Shown: positions 21,701 through 33,600 of the stretch, in pieces | Layout: the number at the start of each line of letters is the position of its first letter | How positions within the stretch are numbered: the stretch's first letter is position 1 | Assembly (NCBI GenBank): GCA_029718625.1 | Contig: CM056379.1 | Location: 58,617,626-58,681,625, forward strand | Direction: 5' to 3' | DNA length: 64,000 bases | Source of the DNA: Synaphobranchus kaupii | Lineage: Eukaryota; Chordata; Actinopteri; Anguilliformes; Synaphobranchidae | Program-made: the position numbers and the translations under genes | Notes under the pieces: model-generated | Database searches by the model: none | What the model was told of the DNA's origin: nothing | The model's input: only the letters and a program-made list of their open reading frames with translations

Positions 21701-24234
21701 TCCTAAACGTGTGCGCATGTTCAAGCATAAATTCTAACCTAACTTGTATCACTGATGTTAATATGCTTACTACATAAATATGGAATTTTGTAGAGCTTGA
21801 CAATTGTTTTGACACGGTTTAAAAACATTTTCCAATGTTAATTTCTTTGATGTACACATATTCTATTATAATGTAGTGGTATAATGAACAAATAATGGAT
21901 GCAGCTTGTCCTACTCCTGTCCATGTTATACCATTAACCAGTTATTCTGGTTGTGGTTTGTTAGTCAATACATTTTCAGTACTGACATTTTAAGCCTGTT
22001 GACAGGGCTTACCTGTCACATGTTGAATTTCAGCTGACAGTGAAATGTCTCGCCTTCTCAGGTGTACCTCTCGCTTGGCTTGAATCAGACGGACATCGAC
22101 CACTTCTTCACAGGCCCTGGCTTCCTGGCCTGGAACCGAATGGGCAACCTGTTCCAGTGGGGAGGCCCACTGCCCCAGTCCTGGCATACCAAGCAGCTGT
22201 ACCTCCAAGTACTGACAGTTACTTTTATAAGTGTCCTTCTCTTTGAGAGTGCACGGTTCTTTTACTCATTATGATTTCCCTTGTCCTCTAGTACAAAATT
22301 GTGGATCGAATGAGAGCATTGGGAATGATGCCAGTCTTACCTGCCTTTTCGGGGAATGTGCCTCAAGCCATCACCAGGTTTCTGAATCTTTAGTTTCTGC
22401 ATTGTCCTAAAGTATAACCAGATTGGATATATAACGTGACAGAGACACAATTACTTGTAGCAAAGTCTTGTATAGTTTATTTATCTTATGTAAATGTTTA
22501 TACCATCATCAATCATCCAAAAATATCCAATATTATTATTATCTCTTATTCTCTTCAACAATGTGTAATAAAGTGCTTTTACAATCTTTACAGGCTGTTT
22601 CCTAAAGCAAACGTGACCAAGCTGAATCCCTGGAGCCACTTTAACTGTAGCTACTCCTGTGCTTATATCCTGGACCCTCGTGACCCCCTCTTCCAGCGCA
22701 TTGGAGCTCTATTCCTGTCCCAACTAGTGAAGCAGTTTGGGACGGACCACATCTACAACACTGACACCTTTAACGAGATGACGCCTGCTAGTCCAGATCC
22801 GTCCTATCTGACTGCAGTCAGCCGCTCTGTGTTTGCCACCATGACCTCAGGTAAAAATGGCAACCACGCCATCCCGAGTTGCTATTGTAATTGTCCTAGT
22901 TTGATGTTGCAGTCCTGCCCTGTCTCTTATATGGGCCACAGACAGTTTCTTTGCCTCCCAACTGTGTTCCCAGGCAAAATAAAAGCCTTGCTTTTCTTCT
23001 CTCTCCCCCCATGTCTTTGTCTACAGTTGACCCCAAGGCAATTTGGCTGATGCAGGGCTGGCTGTTTGTTCATGATGTGGACTTCTGGAAGCCAGCCCAG
23101 ATCCAGGCCCTCCTGCATGGTGTGCCCATTGGCAGAATGATAGTGCTAGACTTGTTTGCCGAGTCCACACCGGCCTTCTCCTCTACCCAGTCGTTCTATG
23201 GCCAGCCGTTCATATGGTGCATGCTACACAACTTTGGGGGCAACAGTGGGCTATTTGGTACAGTGGAGAGCATCAACATGGGACCCTTTGAGGCTCTTCG
23301 CTACCCCAACTCCACTCTGGTGGGACTGGGCATGGCACCAGAGGGCATAGAGCAGAACCCTGTGGTGTACGAGCTAATGAGTGAGCTTGCCTGGCGTAAG
23401 GAGCCTGTTAACTTGGGGAAGTGGGTCTCCCTGTACGCTGCCAGACGCTATGGTAGCACTAACGAGAACCTTACCAGAGCCTGGAAGCTTCTATTTCGGA
23501 GCGTGTATAACTGTACTGTTCCACACTATAAGAACCACAACCACAGCCCCCTGGTGCACAGGCCCTCATTGCGCATGCCCACTGATGTGTGGTATGACCG
23601 CAGCGACCTGTATGAGGCCTGGAGGCTCCTATATGAGGTTGCCCAGCCCCTCGTGTCTGTGGAGACCTTCAGGCACGACTTGGTTGACGTCACACGGCAG
23701 GCCTTGCAGCTCCTTACTACAGAGTTCTACAGAGAAATCAGGGACTCCTACCAGAGCCAGAAGTTGCCGGAGCTGCTGACGGCTGGTGGGGTGCTGGTGT
23801 ATGACCTCCTGCCAGAGCTGGACCGTCTCCTGTCCAGCGAGAGCCACTTCCTTCTGGGGGCGTGGCTGGAGCAAGCACACTCGCTGGCACTGACTGAGCA
23901 GGAGGTGCAGCAGTATGACCTCAATGCCAGGAACCAGATCACACTCTGGGGCCCAGTGGGCAACATTCTGGATTACGCCAGCAAGGAGTGGGGTGGACTG
24001 ATGGAGGACTACTACTCCCAGCGCTGGAGCCTGTTTGTCAACACCTTGGTGGAGTGTCTGGATAGGGGATGGCCTTTTAGGCAGGAGGCCTTCAACAAAG
24101 CTGTCTTCCAGGTGGAGAAAGGTTTTGTTTTCAACCAGAGGAAATACCCATCCAAGCCAGAGGGAGACACCTATGATATTGCCAACAGAATCTTCTTGAA
24201 ATATTACCCACAGGCCTTGAAGAGACTGAACTGA
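18763..24234 (+). CDS. naglu: Alpha-N-acetylglucosaminidase (lysosomal, GH89), 6 exons
   Basis: Exons: 18763-19184, 20504-20651, 22062-22208, 22292-22377, 22594-22850, 23027-24234. All introns are GT-AG and the phases join to 755 codons plus TGA (human NAGLU is 743). The enzyme removes terminal alpha-GlcNAc from heparan sulfate in lysosomes. I chose ATG 18763 over the upstream in-frame ATG 18703 because it starts directly before a hydrophobic signal peptide ([20 protein letters not shown]). Strong family blocks: [20 protein letters not shown] in exon 2, [22 protein letters not shown] and [14 protein letters not shown]329 in TFNEM and E459 in MAPEG keep the 130-residue spacing of human E316 and E446, the assigned catalytic pair. 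The end KKIFLKYYP-like (RIFLKYYP) is conserved. Introns 1 and 2 hold only repeats, including a GAATA tract at 20791-20811. No defect is seen. Confidence 0.97.
20791..20811. repeat. (GAATA)n short tandem repeat in naglu intron 2
   Basis: Four consecutive AGAAT units followed by TTTATTTTCCCATTAGGGAA, a phrase that often ends degenerate fish retroposons. Confidence 0.7.
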
Positions 24235-24964
24235 GCTTTGACTTTTTTTCAGCCGAATGAAGATTGTTCCCTACTGCAGCATGAAGAATGTCTCTGCTTC
24301 TGTCTTCCCTGATAGATAAACAGGGACAGGAAATAATGGGCCTCATTCACCAATCACTCTATGAACAAATTTGTTCTTATGACTTTCTTTAAAACATTTT
24401 TACAAATATTTCGGAAATTAACTGATGTTTGCATTCTGAGCTTCTGTTCTACCCAAGAAAAAAATCCTAAATAAGAAAACATTGGTGAATGCCACAATGT
24501 TCATAAAAACAATGTAAGACCAAATTTGTTTGTAGAATGGTTGGTCAATGGGGCCCAATGTTCTGCTGGTGTTGAGAAAGACGGCACAGTAGGGATGTTT
24601 TATTTCATTTTTGTAAATAATGGATGAAATTGGATGAATGTTGTTGTGGCTTCTCTGATAGTCACATAATATGTAATGAGAGCAGTGACACCATGACTGT
24701 GAGACTAGATTTCATGTACAGCTAAACCTCAGATATATGAACATTCAGGCTTATGGACCGACCAGTCGGCCAAACAGGGTATGAACCAGAATAGCAGATG
24801 CAATTATGCCTTTTCAACTGATGCAAAAAGCAGGAAACAGAAATGTGTCAATATTTCCATTGCTTTAAAATAAGTGGAAATATAGTCCCCCTCTCTATCG
24901 CGTGTGGTGTATATCTGAGGGGGCGGCAGAAACTAAATAAAAACAATGGTATTTACTTGGGTGC

Positions 24965-24970
24965 AATAAA
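24965..24970 (+). terminator. Candidate naglu polyadenylation signal AATAAA
   Basis: An AATAAA about 730 bp after the stop codon, followed by T-rich and GT-rich sequence. Earlier AATAA-like motifs exist, so this is a candidate only. Confidence 0.35.
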
Positions 24971-26002
24971 GTATGCCTTTTTTAATGCATTATTTGACAA
25001 GTTGATGGATGTGTTTATTCATTAACAGTGCTAGAAGCAGTGTAAGTTGACCTGGGTAGTTGGAAGCTACCTACTTGTGGCAGATCACTCCTCCTACTTC
25101 AATATTCCCTCACATAACTTTTTTTGCTAACCGTTGTCAGCTGCAGGCAGACATCTTTCGCTGCAAGCTGATGCTAATTACACGCCCACTATAGCACGGC
25201 GGCTATACTACGTATTTATGGTAAAAAGTAAAGGTAAATAAATAAAAACATGAAGGTTAAATAAATAAAATATAATTGTGGAATGACAATAGTATGTTTT
25301 TTTTTTCTCCCAAATTTAACTTGTTGGATCATTCGATTGTAAGGAACATAGGAAATATAGTTTTCTCTAAAAATAGTCACAAAGGGCCAGATTCATGGAT
25401 GGCCAATTTAGGTCATGCGCTTAAGTATATCTCCTGGATGGATTTAACACGGACTGTGATGCCATATTCTCACCTACTATACGTTTCTCAAAATGTGAAT
25501 GGAACAGGGCATGGTATTCTAATGACCTGTTTCTTGTACCTGCCCCCTGGGTTACCAGCTTTCTACTAAAAAAAAATGTATGAGGGGGTATACATTTTCA
25601 ACGTGTCAGTGACAGTGACTGCATTTGCCTTTGTAAAATCCTGCCTTTGCGCATCGTAGTTGCTCTTGCGTGACGGAGTAGGCATATTAATACATAAAAT
25701 GATAAAATGATCATAGCTCCTATTGACTGGGATATACCTACCCATCACACAATCAAAAAAATAATCGCTGGACAGTGGTTGGACGCAATATTACTAAGTA
25801 AATAAATCGTTGGATTTACTTAAAAAAAGATTTTAAAATATATTTTTTTATGATTTACCTAATAAAGTAATGTACGGTTGCTACGATTTAGCCTACCTAA
25901 TAAAGTAGGTCATACGGTAACATATTAGCCTAGATGCGACGTCTTCAATTTAACCAGTTGAAGTCACATATACTTAATAATAGCCCATTACTTGAAACCA
26001 AA
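24971..26002. other. No gene seen between naglu 3' end and the hAT MITE
   Basis: A+T-rich intergenic sequence. The frame at 25276-25569 (97 codons) lacks a domain or splice partners. Confidence 0.45.
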
Positions 26003-26010
26003 GTCTAAAG

Positions 26011-26216
26011 CAGGGGTAGGGAACCCTGGTCCTGGAGAGCCGCAGGGTCTGCTGGTTTTAGTTGTTACTTCCCACTTAATTGATCAATTAAAGCAGTTGA
26101 TTACACAGTTAACTCACCTCATCTGGTTTCTTTGGTTTAAGTAGTTGCTGTATTTAAGGTGAAAACAAAAACCAGCAGATCCTGCGGCTCTCCAGGACCA
26201 GGGTTCCCTACCCCTA
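26011..26216. mobile_element. hAT-type MITE, 206 bp, perfect 8-bp target duplication
   Basis: The ends are CAGGGGTAGGGAACCCTGGT and the inverse ACCAGGGTTCCCTACCCCTA. They are flanked by identical GTCTAAAG at 26003-26010 and 26217-26224. The long arms (CCTGGAGAGCCGCAGG) make it almost a perfect foldback. The 8-bp duplication and CAGGGG end are typical of hAT elements. Confidence 0.92.
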
Positions 26217-26309
26217 GTCTAAAGATTTATTTTTTGAGTGCATCTGTCACACGCTGGAAGGATGTGGCCAGGAAGGAGAGCGATTTTAACCTGGAGCACT
26301 GGTAGATCT

Positions 26310-26611
26310 AGGGTGTATCCCAATAGTCAACCTTTCCTCCTCTACTACCAGTCCTCCACTCCGTGCCCCGGAAACGGATCTTTGTGTTTTAATCTAATGT
26401 TGGTGATTACATCTTAAGTACGTATTAATGGTTACAGATTAATGAATGTCTCGACACAAAACGCAATGTCAGGTACATTGTATATCTGTACATGCAAATA
26501 CTTATACTCAAAACATTCAGGCAGTTTTGCATATTTCCGGGTAGGAGAGGAGTGGGAGTGGGGGAGTGGAGGAAGGGAGGTGGGGAGTGAAGAATATTGG
26601 GACGCACCCCT
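26310..26611 (+). mobile_element. Repeat family Y, full copy (about 300 bp), GGGTGCGTCCCAATA-type ends
   Basis: It begins AGGGTGTATCCCAATAGTCA and ends TATTGGGACGCACCCCT, which are inverted repeats. The interior includes CTCCGTGCCCCGGAAACGGA and TTTCCGGGTAGGAGAGGAGT. Partial copies flank the nested insertion at 58785-60805. No target duplication was recognised. Confidence 0.7.
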
Positions 26612-27068
26612 ACACTGCGGGGCGTTGCTTTGCGTTTCCTAATAATTTTGGAGTAGCTGTGCTCACACGAGTAGGCTACAAAATCGTCTCTCTGTCAAAG
26701 CGAATATGATCCAGACACTGTCTATTCATTAATCCATCTAATATCTTGCAGACACGCCTCATTTTCATCAAATCTCCACCCCAATCGCGTAATGCCATGT
26801 ATATACTGGAGAAACAGCTGATCAGACAGCTGATAAATCAAATGTCTGAATCACAATTAGCCCTTAAGCTACGTGGAATTTCTGGAGTATGTCCCATTTG
26901 TGCGTGCTTATCTCAGCTCTGAATCTGGCCTTAAATGTAAAGAACTGCTATTGCATTTTTCGGCTGGGGGTAGAGTCTTTCTTTATCTCTTTTTTTACTC
27001 TTCTGGTTGAGTGACTTAGTTCCAGGGCTGTTTATTCCAAGATAGTAATTTAGTGCTTTTCCATGTAG

Positions 27069-27131
27069 AACAATCTGAGGGATGCCTATGCCCTCTTCAA
27101 GCTGCAGGGCGTAACCTTCTATGACTCATAG
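27069..27131 (+). pseudogene. Isolated exon-like segment: 20 codons then TAG
   Basis: After a pyrimidine-rich stretch ending TTTTCCATGTAG the frame reads NNLRDAYALFKLQGVTFYDS and stops. The residues look like conserved protein rather than random translation, and it lies between naglu and coasy on the same strand. I cannot name the family and see no partner exon. It could be a last exon, a relic or chance. Confidence 0.25.
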
Positions 27132-28565
27132 AGGCCATGTCTTGCATTTTAAATGTAATTCATCAGAAAAATAGACTGGATTAGATATGTACAGACATTT
27201 GTAATGAGGCCAGTATATTTAGTTCTTAACAGTAATACAAAATAATGATTATTATAACCAATGCAAAGAAAAAAGGAAAGAGGAATTTCTCCTTATCTGC
27301 CCAGGTAGATTTCCGCATGTTTAAATTTTTTAACATGAAAAATTGAATTTGCCATTTAAGGGTTTCATGAATAATTAAATTCTTTGAAAACTTAAGTGTA
27401 TGTGTGGTTTAAATACAGTACCTAGCATTACATTTCAAAGGGTCGATACAGTGAATACACATGAATGGCTGGAGACAACTGGTTCCGGCCCACCCGACTA
27501 GAAATGTTCCATTAGCACAGGTATGCTACAGACACTATAGAAATGCAAATGGTTGGTTGATTGTTGGAGCTGGCTAGGGAGACATACGGAGACAGGCAAT
27601 ATACAAAATAAACCTATTGCCAGTTACAGATAACACAGTACAATGTACCTTGGTGGTAATAATGAAAACCCGGGAACCTAACAACGGCTTTATGTCTTGT
27701 GGATTGATACATTCTATTGTACGGTTTTGTAGCACACGATTCGTATGCATCTCCATCTCCTCAAGAAAAAATGCGTTTACATCTATAATACTGTGTAAAT
27801 ATAAGCCTACTCAGCAAATATGTTTTAGGAATTCCTCTAAGTAATTTGAAGAAATTGCTAAAAAATTTGAAGATCATGCAAAAAATATTGCTGCACTTTA
27901 AATAACCCTTGCCAGTATACTGAATATAGAGGGTCACTGGCACTTACTCTGCAGGTCAGCATTTGCTACTACATTTATTCATCACAGTTGCATAGGCAAC
28001 AGTGAATTGGTCTGAGGCTCGGTTTTCTGCAGCATCAGATTGTTTGGGTTGAACTTGATTATATATGTATGTATTCTGAAGATGATTTCTGTACTATACA
28101 GTCCTGTAAAACTCATACAGTTTAATTGCAACATTCAGAATGCTGAGTATTGTATAGTTGATGTATTCCCTTTTGTTTTTTTATTTTGGTAAAATGTCCA
28201 ATAAAACTGATTTGCAATAAAAATTGAGTGTAATGATACAATTGTGTATAAATTACAGTACAAACATTCCAATTACAGTGATTTATGTAGTGAGTAGGAG
28301 TATGAAATGCTTTTACAGTTATTCTAATGGAAGAGCAAGGCCATTCCATGTTGGAGAGTGGCTGATTGTAAACCCACAAGAATGCACATTGTCTTACCCA
28401 TGTGTGAAGTGGTTGAAATGACACACTTTGCTTTCACAATCAACACATTTTTTGATTTTCTGTCTTGCCTTTACAACACCATTAGTCTCATTGCCACCAA
28501 GAAACATTGAACATGGAGATACATCCCTCAGTTGCAGTTTTAGATCTAGAAATAAATTTGATGGA

Positions 28566-28606
28566 GGTGTGTGTGTGTGTGTGTCTGTCTGTCTGTCTGT
28601 CTTTGT
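28566..28606. repeat. (GT)n(GTCT)n microsatellite
   Basis: About 10 GT units then five CTGT units. The rest of 26612-30629 shows no other gene, only short random frames. A possible end of a CAGGGG-type MITE lies at about 30038-30130 (CTGGAGGCCGCAGTGTCTGC). Confidence 0.85.
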
Positions 28607-30629
28607 GTTCTGAAGGTCTCCTGTAAATGATTTACAAAAAGGTAAACAATCCAAAACCTTTTTTTAAGTTTGGTTTGCTTTTATTTCAGACCAAAAAAAA
28701 CAGTCACAATTAAAATTTATTTTCAAACCAACTCTTTTTTTCCAGTTGTTGCTCAATGTAGGCCAGAATTTCATTGGTTTAATATTTAAACTTTTCAGTT
28801 GTGCTTGCATGTGCTTAAACTTGGAAGTGCTTGCATGCTCTTTCATAAGTTATTGTAATTCCAACTGCCCAATAACTTCACATTAAATGCCATATTCTTC
28901 TGTTATTGTATACAGAGCCTAAATATTGTTAGCAGTAGGCTATCTTTCCTTGTTAAAATTACCATTAATGGCTACATCTTTGTACTTAAGTTTTCTACTT
29001 AAATCTTTTTTTTTAATATAGGCCTACTGTTCACACGTCACAGAACTAGATTTTTCAAGAGCCAAAACGGCTCACATTATCAATCAATTGTATTATATAG
29101 CCTATCTTAGGTAATTTTGACAAAGATAATCAATTCCTTTGTCTTAAACTGACAAGTAATTATTTTTCTTTTGCATTCATGAAACAACAGTGGCCTCTGT
29201 CGAACGAGCCTAACTTGGCTAACTAACGAGATCTACCTACTCGACATATTATTTTCTTGAGCCCGTTGATATCGCATGCAGTTTGCTTTAGTAGTAGTAC
29301 CAGAGAGGCAGAATCTTTGGTAGTACACTGTCCATAACAAATTAGTACGAATGACTGCATTTCCCAGAAATACATGGTCATGTGACAAAAGCTGTGCACC
29401 AATCAGCATGCAATATCTTGTCAGATGGCTATCCAACTGTTAGGTCATGTAGATGCAGGTTTTCATTACGGAAGCATAACATAACCCGTGAAAATAAGTT
29501 TAAGAAGCGATTGTGCCTAAAAAAAAAAAAAAAAGAAGCATGCCCGTCATATTATTTTAGCCCTTCCAGTACTTACACTACGGTACGGTAATATATCATG
29601 CTATTCTTTATGCATCAGATACTTTTATCAGTTAAAACCTAATGTAGGGTAATCAGCTAGTAGTTAGCGAGTTAGCTAGCTACAATTAACGTTACGTTAC
29701 CTTAATTACTAACTTAACTAGATGGCTTCTCTGAAATCAGAAGCTGTCTGAACTTCACTATGACTCGCAATGGGCTAATTTGCTAAATTGGCTCGCTAAC
29801 GTAGCTTATTCATAAGTTACCTTTAAGGGTTTGCTTACGTGATAGCTAGCAGCCGTCTATTAAGCAAGCGAGTAGGCAACTAACGTAAGACACGAGGTTT
29901 GGTTCTCCGATTTCCAATGATTTTTTTTCTATTCTTAGTCTGTGGTAGCCAAGTCTAAAGTATTTTAGTTTACAGAATCGCTTGTTGACATTAGTGCTTT
30001 CTGAAGCCATTCGAATAACGTTAAATACATAATTTACAGGGGTGTCAGACTCTATTCCTGGAGGCCGCAGTGTCTGCTGGTTTTCGGTGTCTTTCAGCGC
30101 TTCAATGATTAATTGTAAGTCATTGATTGGCTATAGAGTCCTGGCTGTTTTCCTCCCTTGTTTCCTGGCTGCTGATTGAAATTAAACGGCAAATATCTGC
30201 AGTCACTGTGACCCTTATAATAAAACTGGCTAACGCCTTATCTCGTTAATCACTTTTGCATAATGTAGAAAATGAAGCGTTTGACTACTAATATTGGACA
30301 TATTTAAAATGTATGTCTACGCCTCATCTTACTCTTTTAGCTCTTTGTAAATACATAGCTAGACAGGTCGCGCACAGTTACAGTAACAATTTTGTGAAAC
30401 TTAAGCTCCTGTGAACTGGAAATATTCAATGCACTTTGCCCTGGTCTTCTCCTGTTAAGTATTGCCTTATTGTAGACCTGGTTTAATTTAGTTAGGAGTA
30501 GCTTCAGTTTGTCAGTCAGACTTTGCACTGTACATGTACTGCAATAATTATCAGAAAGTTGTACTGGTACATTTTTCCTGACCTCCAGGCAGCCCCACTC
30601 CAGTGCGTGTCTGTCACCGGCCAACCAGC

Positions 30630-33600
30630 ATGTCTATGTTCAGCACGGGCATCCTGGTCCTTACCTCCCCGCTGCACACTCTCCCCCTACGCATCGCACC
30701 CGTCCTCAGCTCGGCTGCCCAGGTAGTGGAGCGGACGCTCTACGTGCACCTGCACCCGGGGCTCAACCTGGGCAGTGCAGGCCAGGCTGGACCAGTCTAC
30801 ATCCCCCCGGTTGCAGATATCTCCAGTCTTATTTCCCGTCTCTACAGCAACGCGGCCGACGTTTGCGGGCACCTGGACGTGCGGGTGTTGCTGACCAATT
30901 TCCGGTCTCAGCAGGGCCTGGTGGGGACGAGGGGAACCAATAACCCGTTCCCTTCCCCGCAGACCCTGTCCCACTCCCCAGAGGTTGTGCTGACTGACTT
31001 CCCCCTGCAGGACCCGGGCCAGTCTTCGCTGGTGGCCCAGTGCCTGCAGAGATATGCCGGACGCTGCTACGCCTGCACCCCGGGGTTGTCCTCTGTGCTG
31101 CTGCATCCCCAGCTGAGCTCTCTGCAGGAGAACGGAGAGCAGCCGGAGGAGGAAGAGTTGAAGCGGGATGGGGCAGCTGAACCCGAGCCTCTGCAGACCT
31201 ACGGTGACGTGGTGGTGGGTGGCACATTCGACCGGCTCCATGGCGCGCACAAGACCCTGCTCAACATCTCCTGTCTCCTGGCTAACCGGCGCTTTGTAAT
31301 TGGGCTTTGCGATACAGAACTGTTGAAAAGTAAGTGGACGGGTAGGGCCAGGGTAAGTGGGTGTGAAGGGTCAGGACTTTGACTTTAGATGGTTACAGAT
31401 TTGAATCCCAGAGTGTCTGTTGAGCAGTCGAGCAAGGTATCCAATTTGAATTTCTCCATCTGTAAAAATAACGGTGTCAGATGATGGAATATACAATACA
31501 GTAGTGTATTGTAAGGGTGTGGTAGCTAGCTTAATTCTCCATTGTTGCCATGCTTAGCAATAGAAATAATATCCATACCTTATGAAACATTTTTCATTGG
31601 TGGGCTTTTACTACAGCTATTGTGGTTGCAAGACATTTTCCATTTGGGATTTGAATTGGTGACCATCAGATCCAGTGTAAGGTTCTCAAGGTTATTGTTT
31701 GCTACCTAAAATTGTAACAGACAAAAGTATGCTGGTGTTTTGAACAGCAATATATCCGGCAAATTGTGTAAAATGTCTTATTCAGAACCTATAATAAATA
31801 GTTATAGTTTGTTATTAACCAGTAGCCTCCTCAAAAATTATGAGTTCATTTTGTTCTGATTAGTGCATCTGCTGCTGTGGTTGTAGCTCTGTCACATGAA
31901 TCCTTTTTTTCATTGATGAGTGGACTTTTTAATACTTTTTTTATGGCATAACAGTACAACTGGTAGTATAGAGACCTGCAATTAAGAAGGAATATACTGT
32001 GATACCACTTTAGGTGAAAGTAGAATGATTGTAGATAGATAGAGCTTGTTTGTCAGTGTTGTCTGATTGCTGTGACGTGATTCCTGAGAATATGAGGAGT
32101 TATTTGTGAATGACTGAGAGTGATAGTACCATAGTACCATGAGAACATTTGCCCCTTGGCAGTTGTGATTGTGCTTGAGTTTGAGTTGAGCTTCATCCCA
32201 TAAAGGGCCAGCATATCATTCAGAAACTTCAAAAATGACTGTGGTGGTGACAGAACTGTGAATAAGTACCTGAACTGCCACAGAACTCCTCTAATGTCAG
32301 AATATATGTGGTGAGCGCAGATTCAGAAACCCAGAACGCCAGGTGTCCTCCGTTAAAGCTGCCTCATCTCCACCCCCCCAGTCCCCCAATCGGTCCCCTC
32401 CCACTACCTGGGCCAGCTCACTGCATTTGTTTCCTGTCCCTCACCCCAGACAAAGTGCTGAAGGAGCTAATAGAGCCCTATGTTCTACGGGTTGAGAGGC
32501 TCCAGGAGTTCCTGCGAGATGTCAAGCCCTCGCTGCAGTATGAGATTGTGCCCCTCTCTGAGCCCTTTGGCCCCTCCATCACCGACTCTGAGCTGCAGTG
32601 CATCGTGGTCAGCGAGGAGACGAAGAAGGGAGGCGAGGCCGTCAACAAGAAGCGCCTGGAAAACGTGAGCGCCTCTTCCATCAGCGGCGTCTAAAAAACG
32701 GACCGCTGATGCGTCATGCCCTTTCTTTATCTGCTCAAGGCTAAGTGGGTACATTGTGTGCTAATAGTTTCGGAAGCATCCCAGATACTGCTTTGTATAA
32801 CAAACTTTCCATTGAACTGTGGCTGAGATCACATTCTCCAGGGATAATGATTAAACGGTGCTCACATGGAAAGTGGGTTGCTTATTAAAAGATGAACCTT
32901 GTTCGTCAGCTTTGAATGTTTGTCACTCCTTAAAATATGAGGGTTATTTCTGTTAATGATGGCATAGTCTCTATGCTAATGGCTGTGTTTAAAAGATAGC
33001 ACTGTGTTTCTTCCATTTCCTTCAGTTAGTGAATCAGTGACATTTGCTAAACTTAATGGCTTTGGTGACCGGGATCAGTACTTCACTCGTGCTTGGATGT
33101 AGTAAAACAAAGCTATAATACAGGACTGTAAAATACTAATAATTAGTGTTACCCAGCACTCGCTAGGTCACTAGTTAGTCAAGCTTTGATAAGCTGGCTA
33201 TAAAATGTTGTTAGTTGTTGTTTAGTTTAAACTACTTGTAGTTTTGGTAGGAGAAAATAAATACATTTTGAATTAATTTTGTATGTCACCACACAATTGC
33301 AGTTTCCCAGCAGAGGTTCAAGTAGCATGGCTTTCACTGTGCAGGAAATCAAAGTAAATTGTTTTCTTTATTTAAAGATAGAAAAATAACCAGTAATTAC
33401 CACTAATTAAGGTAATTGTATAATTGTTCACTTGTCTGTGCTATTTCAGTGCCTACAGTGACCCCTTGAGGATAACAATTTAAATACTAAGAGCGGAATC
33501 AGATTTCTTATTGAGGATAAATATAAAGCCTTCGTAATACTGCCAGAAAGACTGCCATGTATGACAGTATAATGCTGGTGTGTTTGCTGGTTTTGTGTGT

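Noticed and set aside
28394..28654. 86-codon minus-strand frame over the GT/GTCT tract
   Set aside because: Low-complexity translation and no homology recognised.
30687..31250. 187-codon minus-strand frame opposite coasy exon 1
   Set aside because: Antisense shadow of a G+C-rich coding exon.
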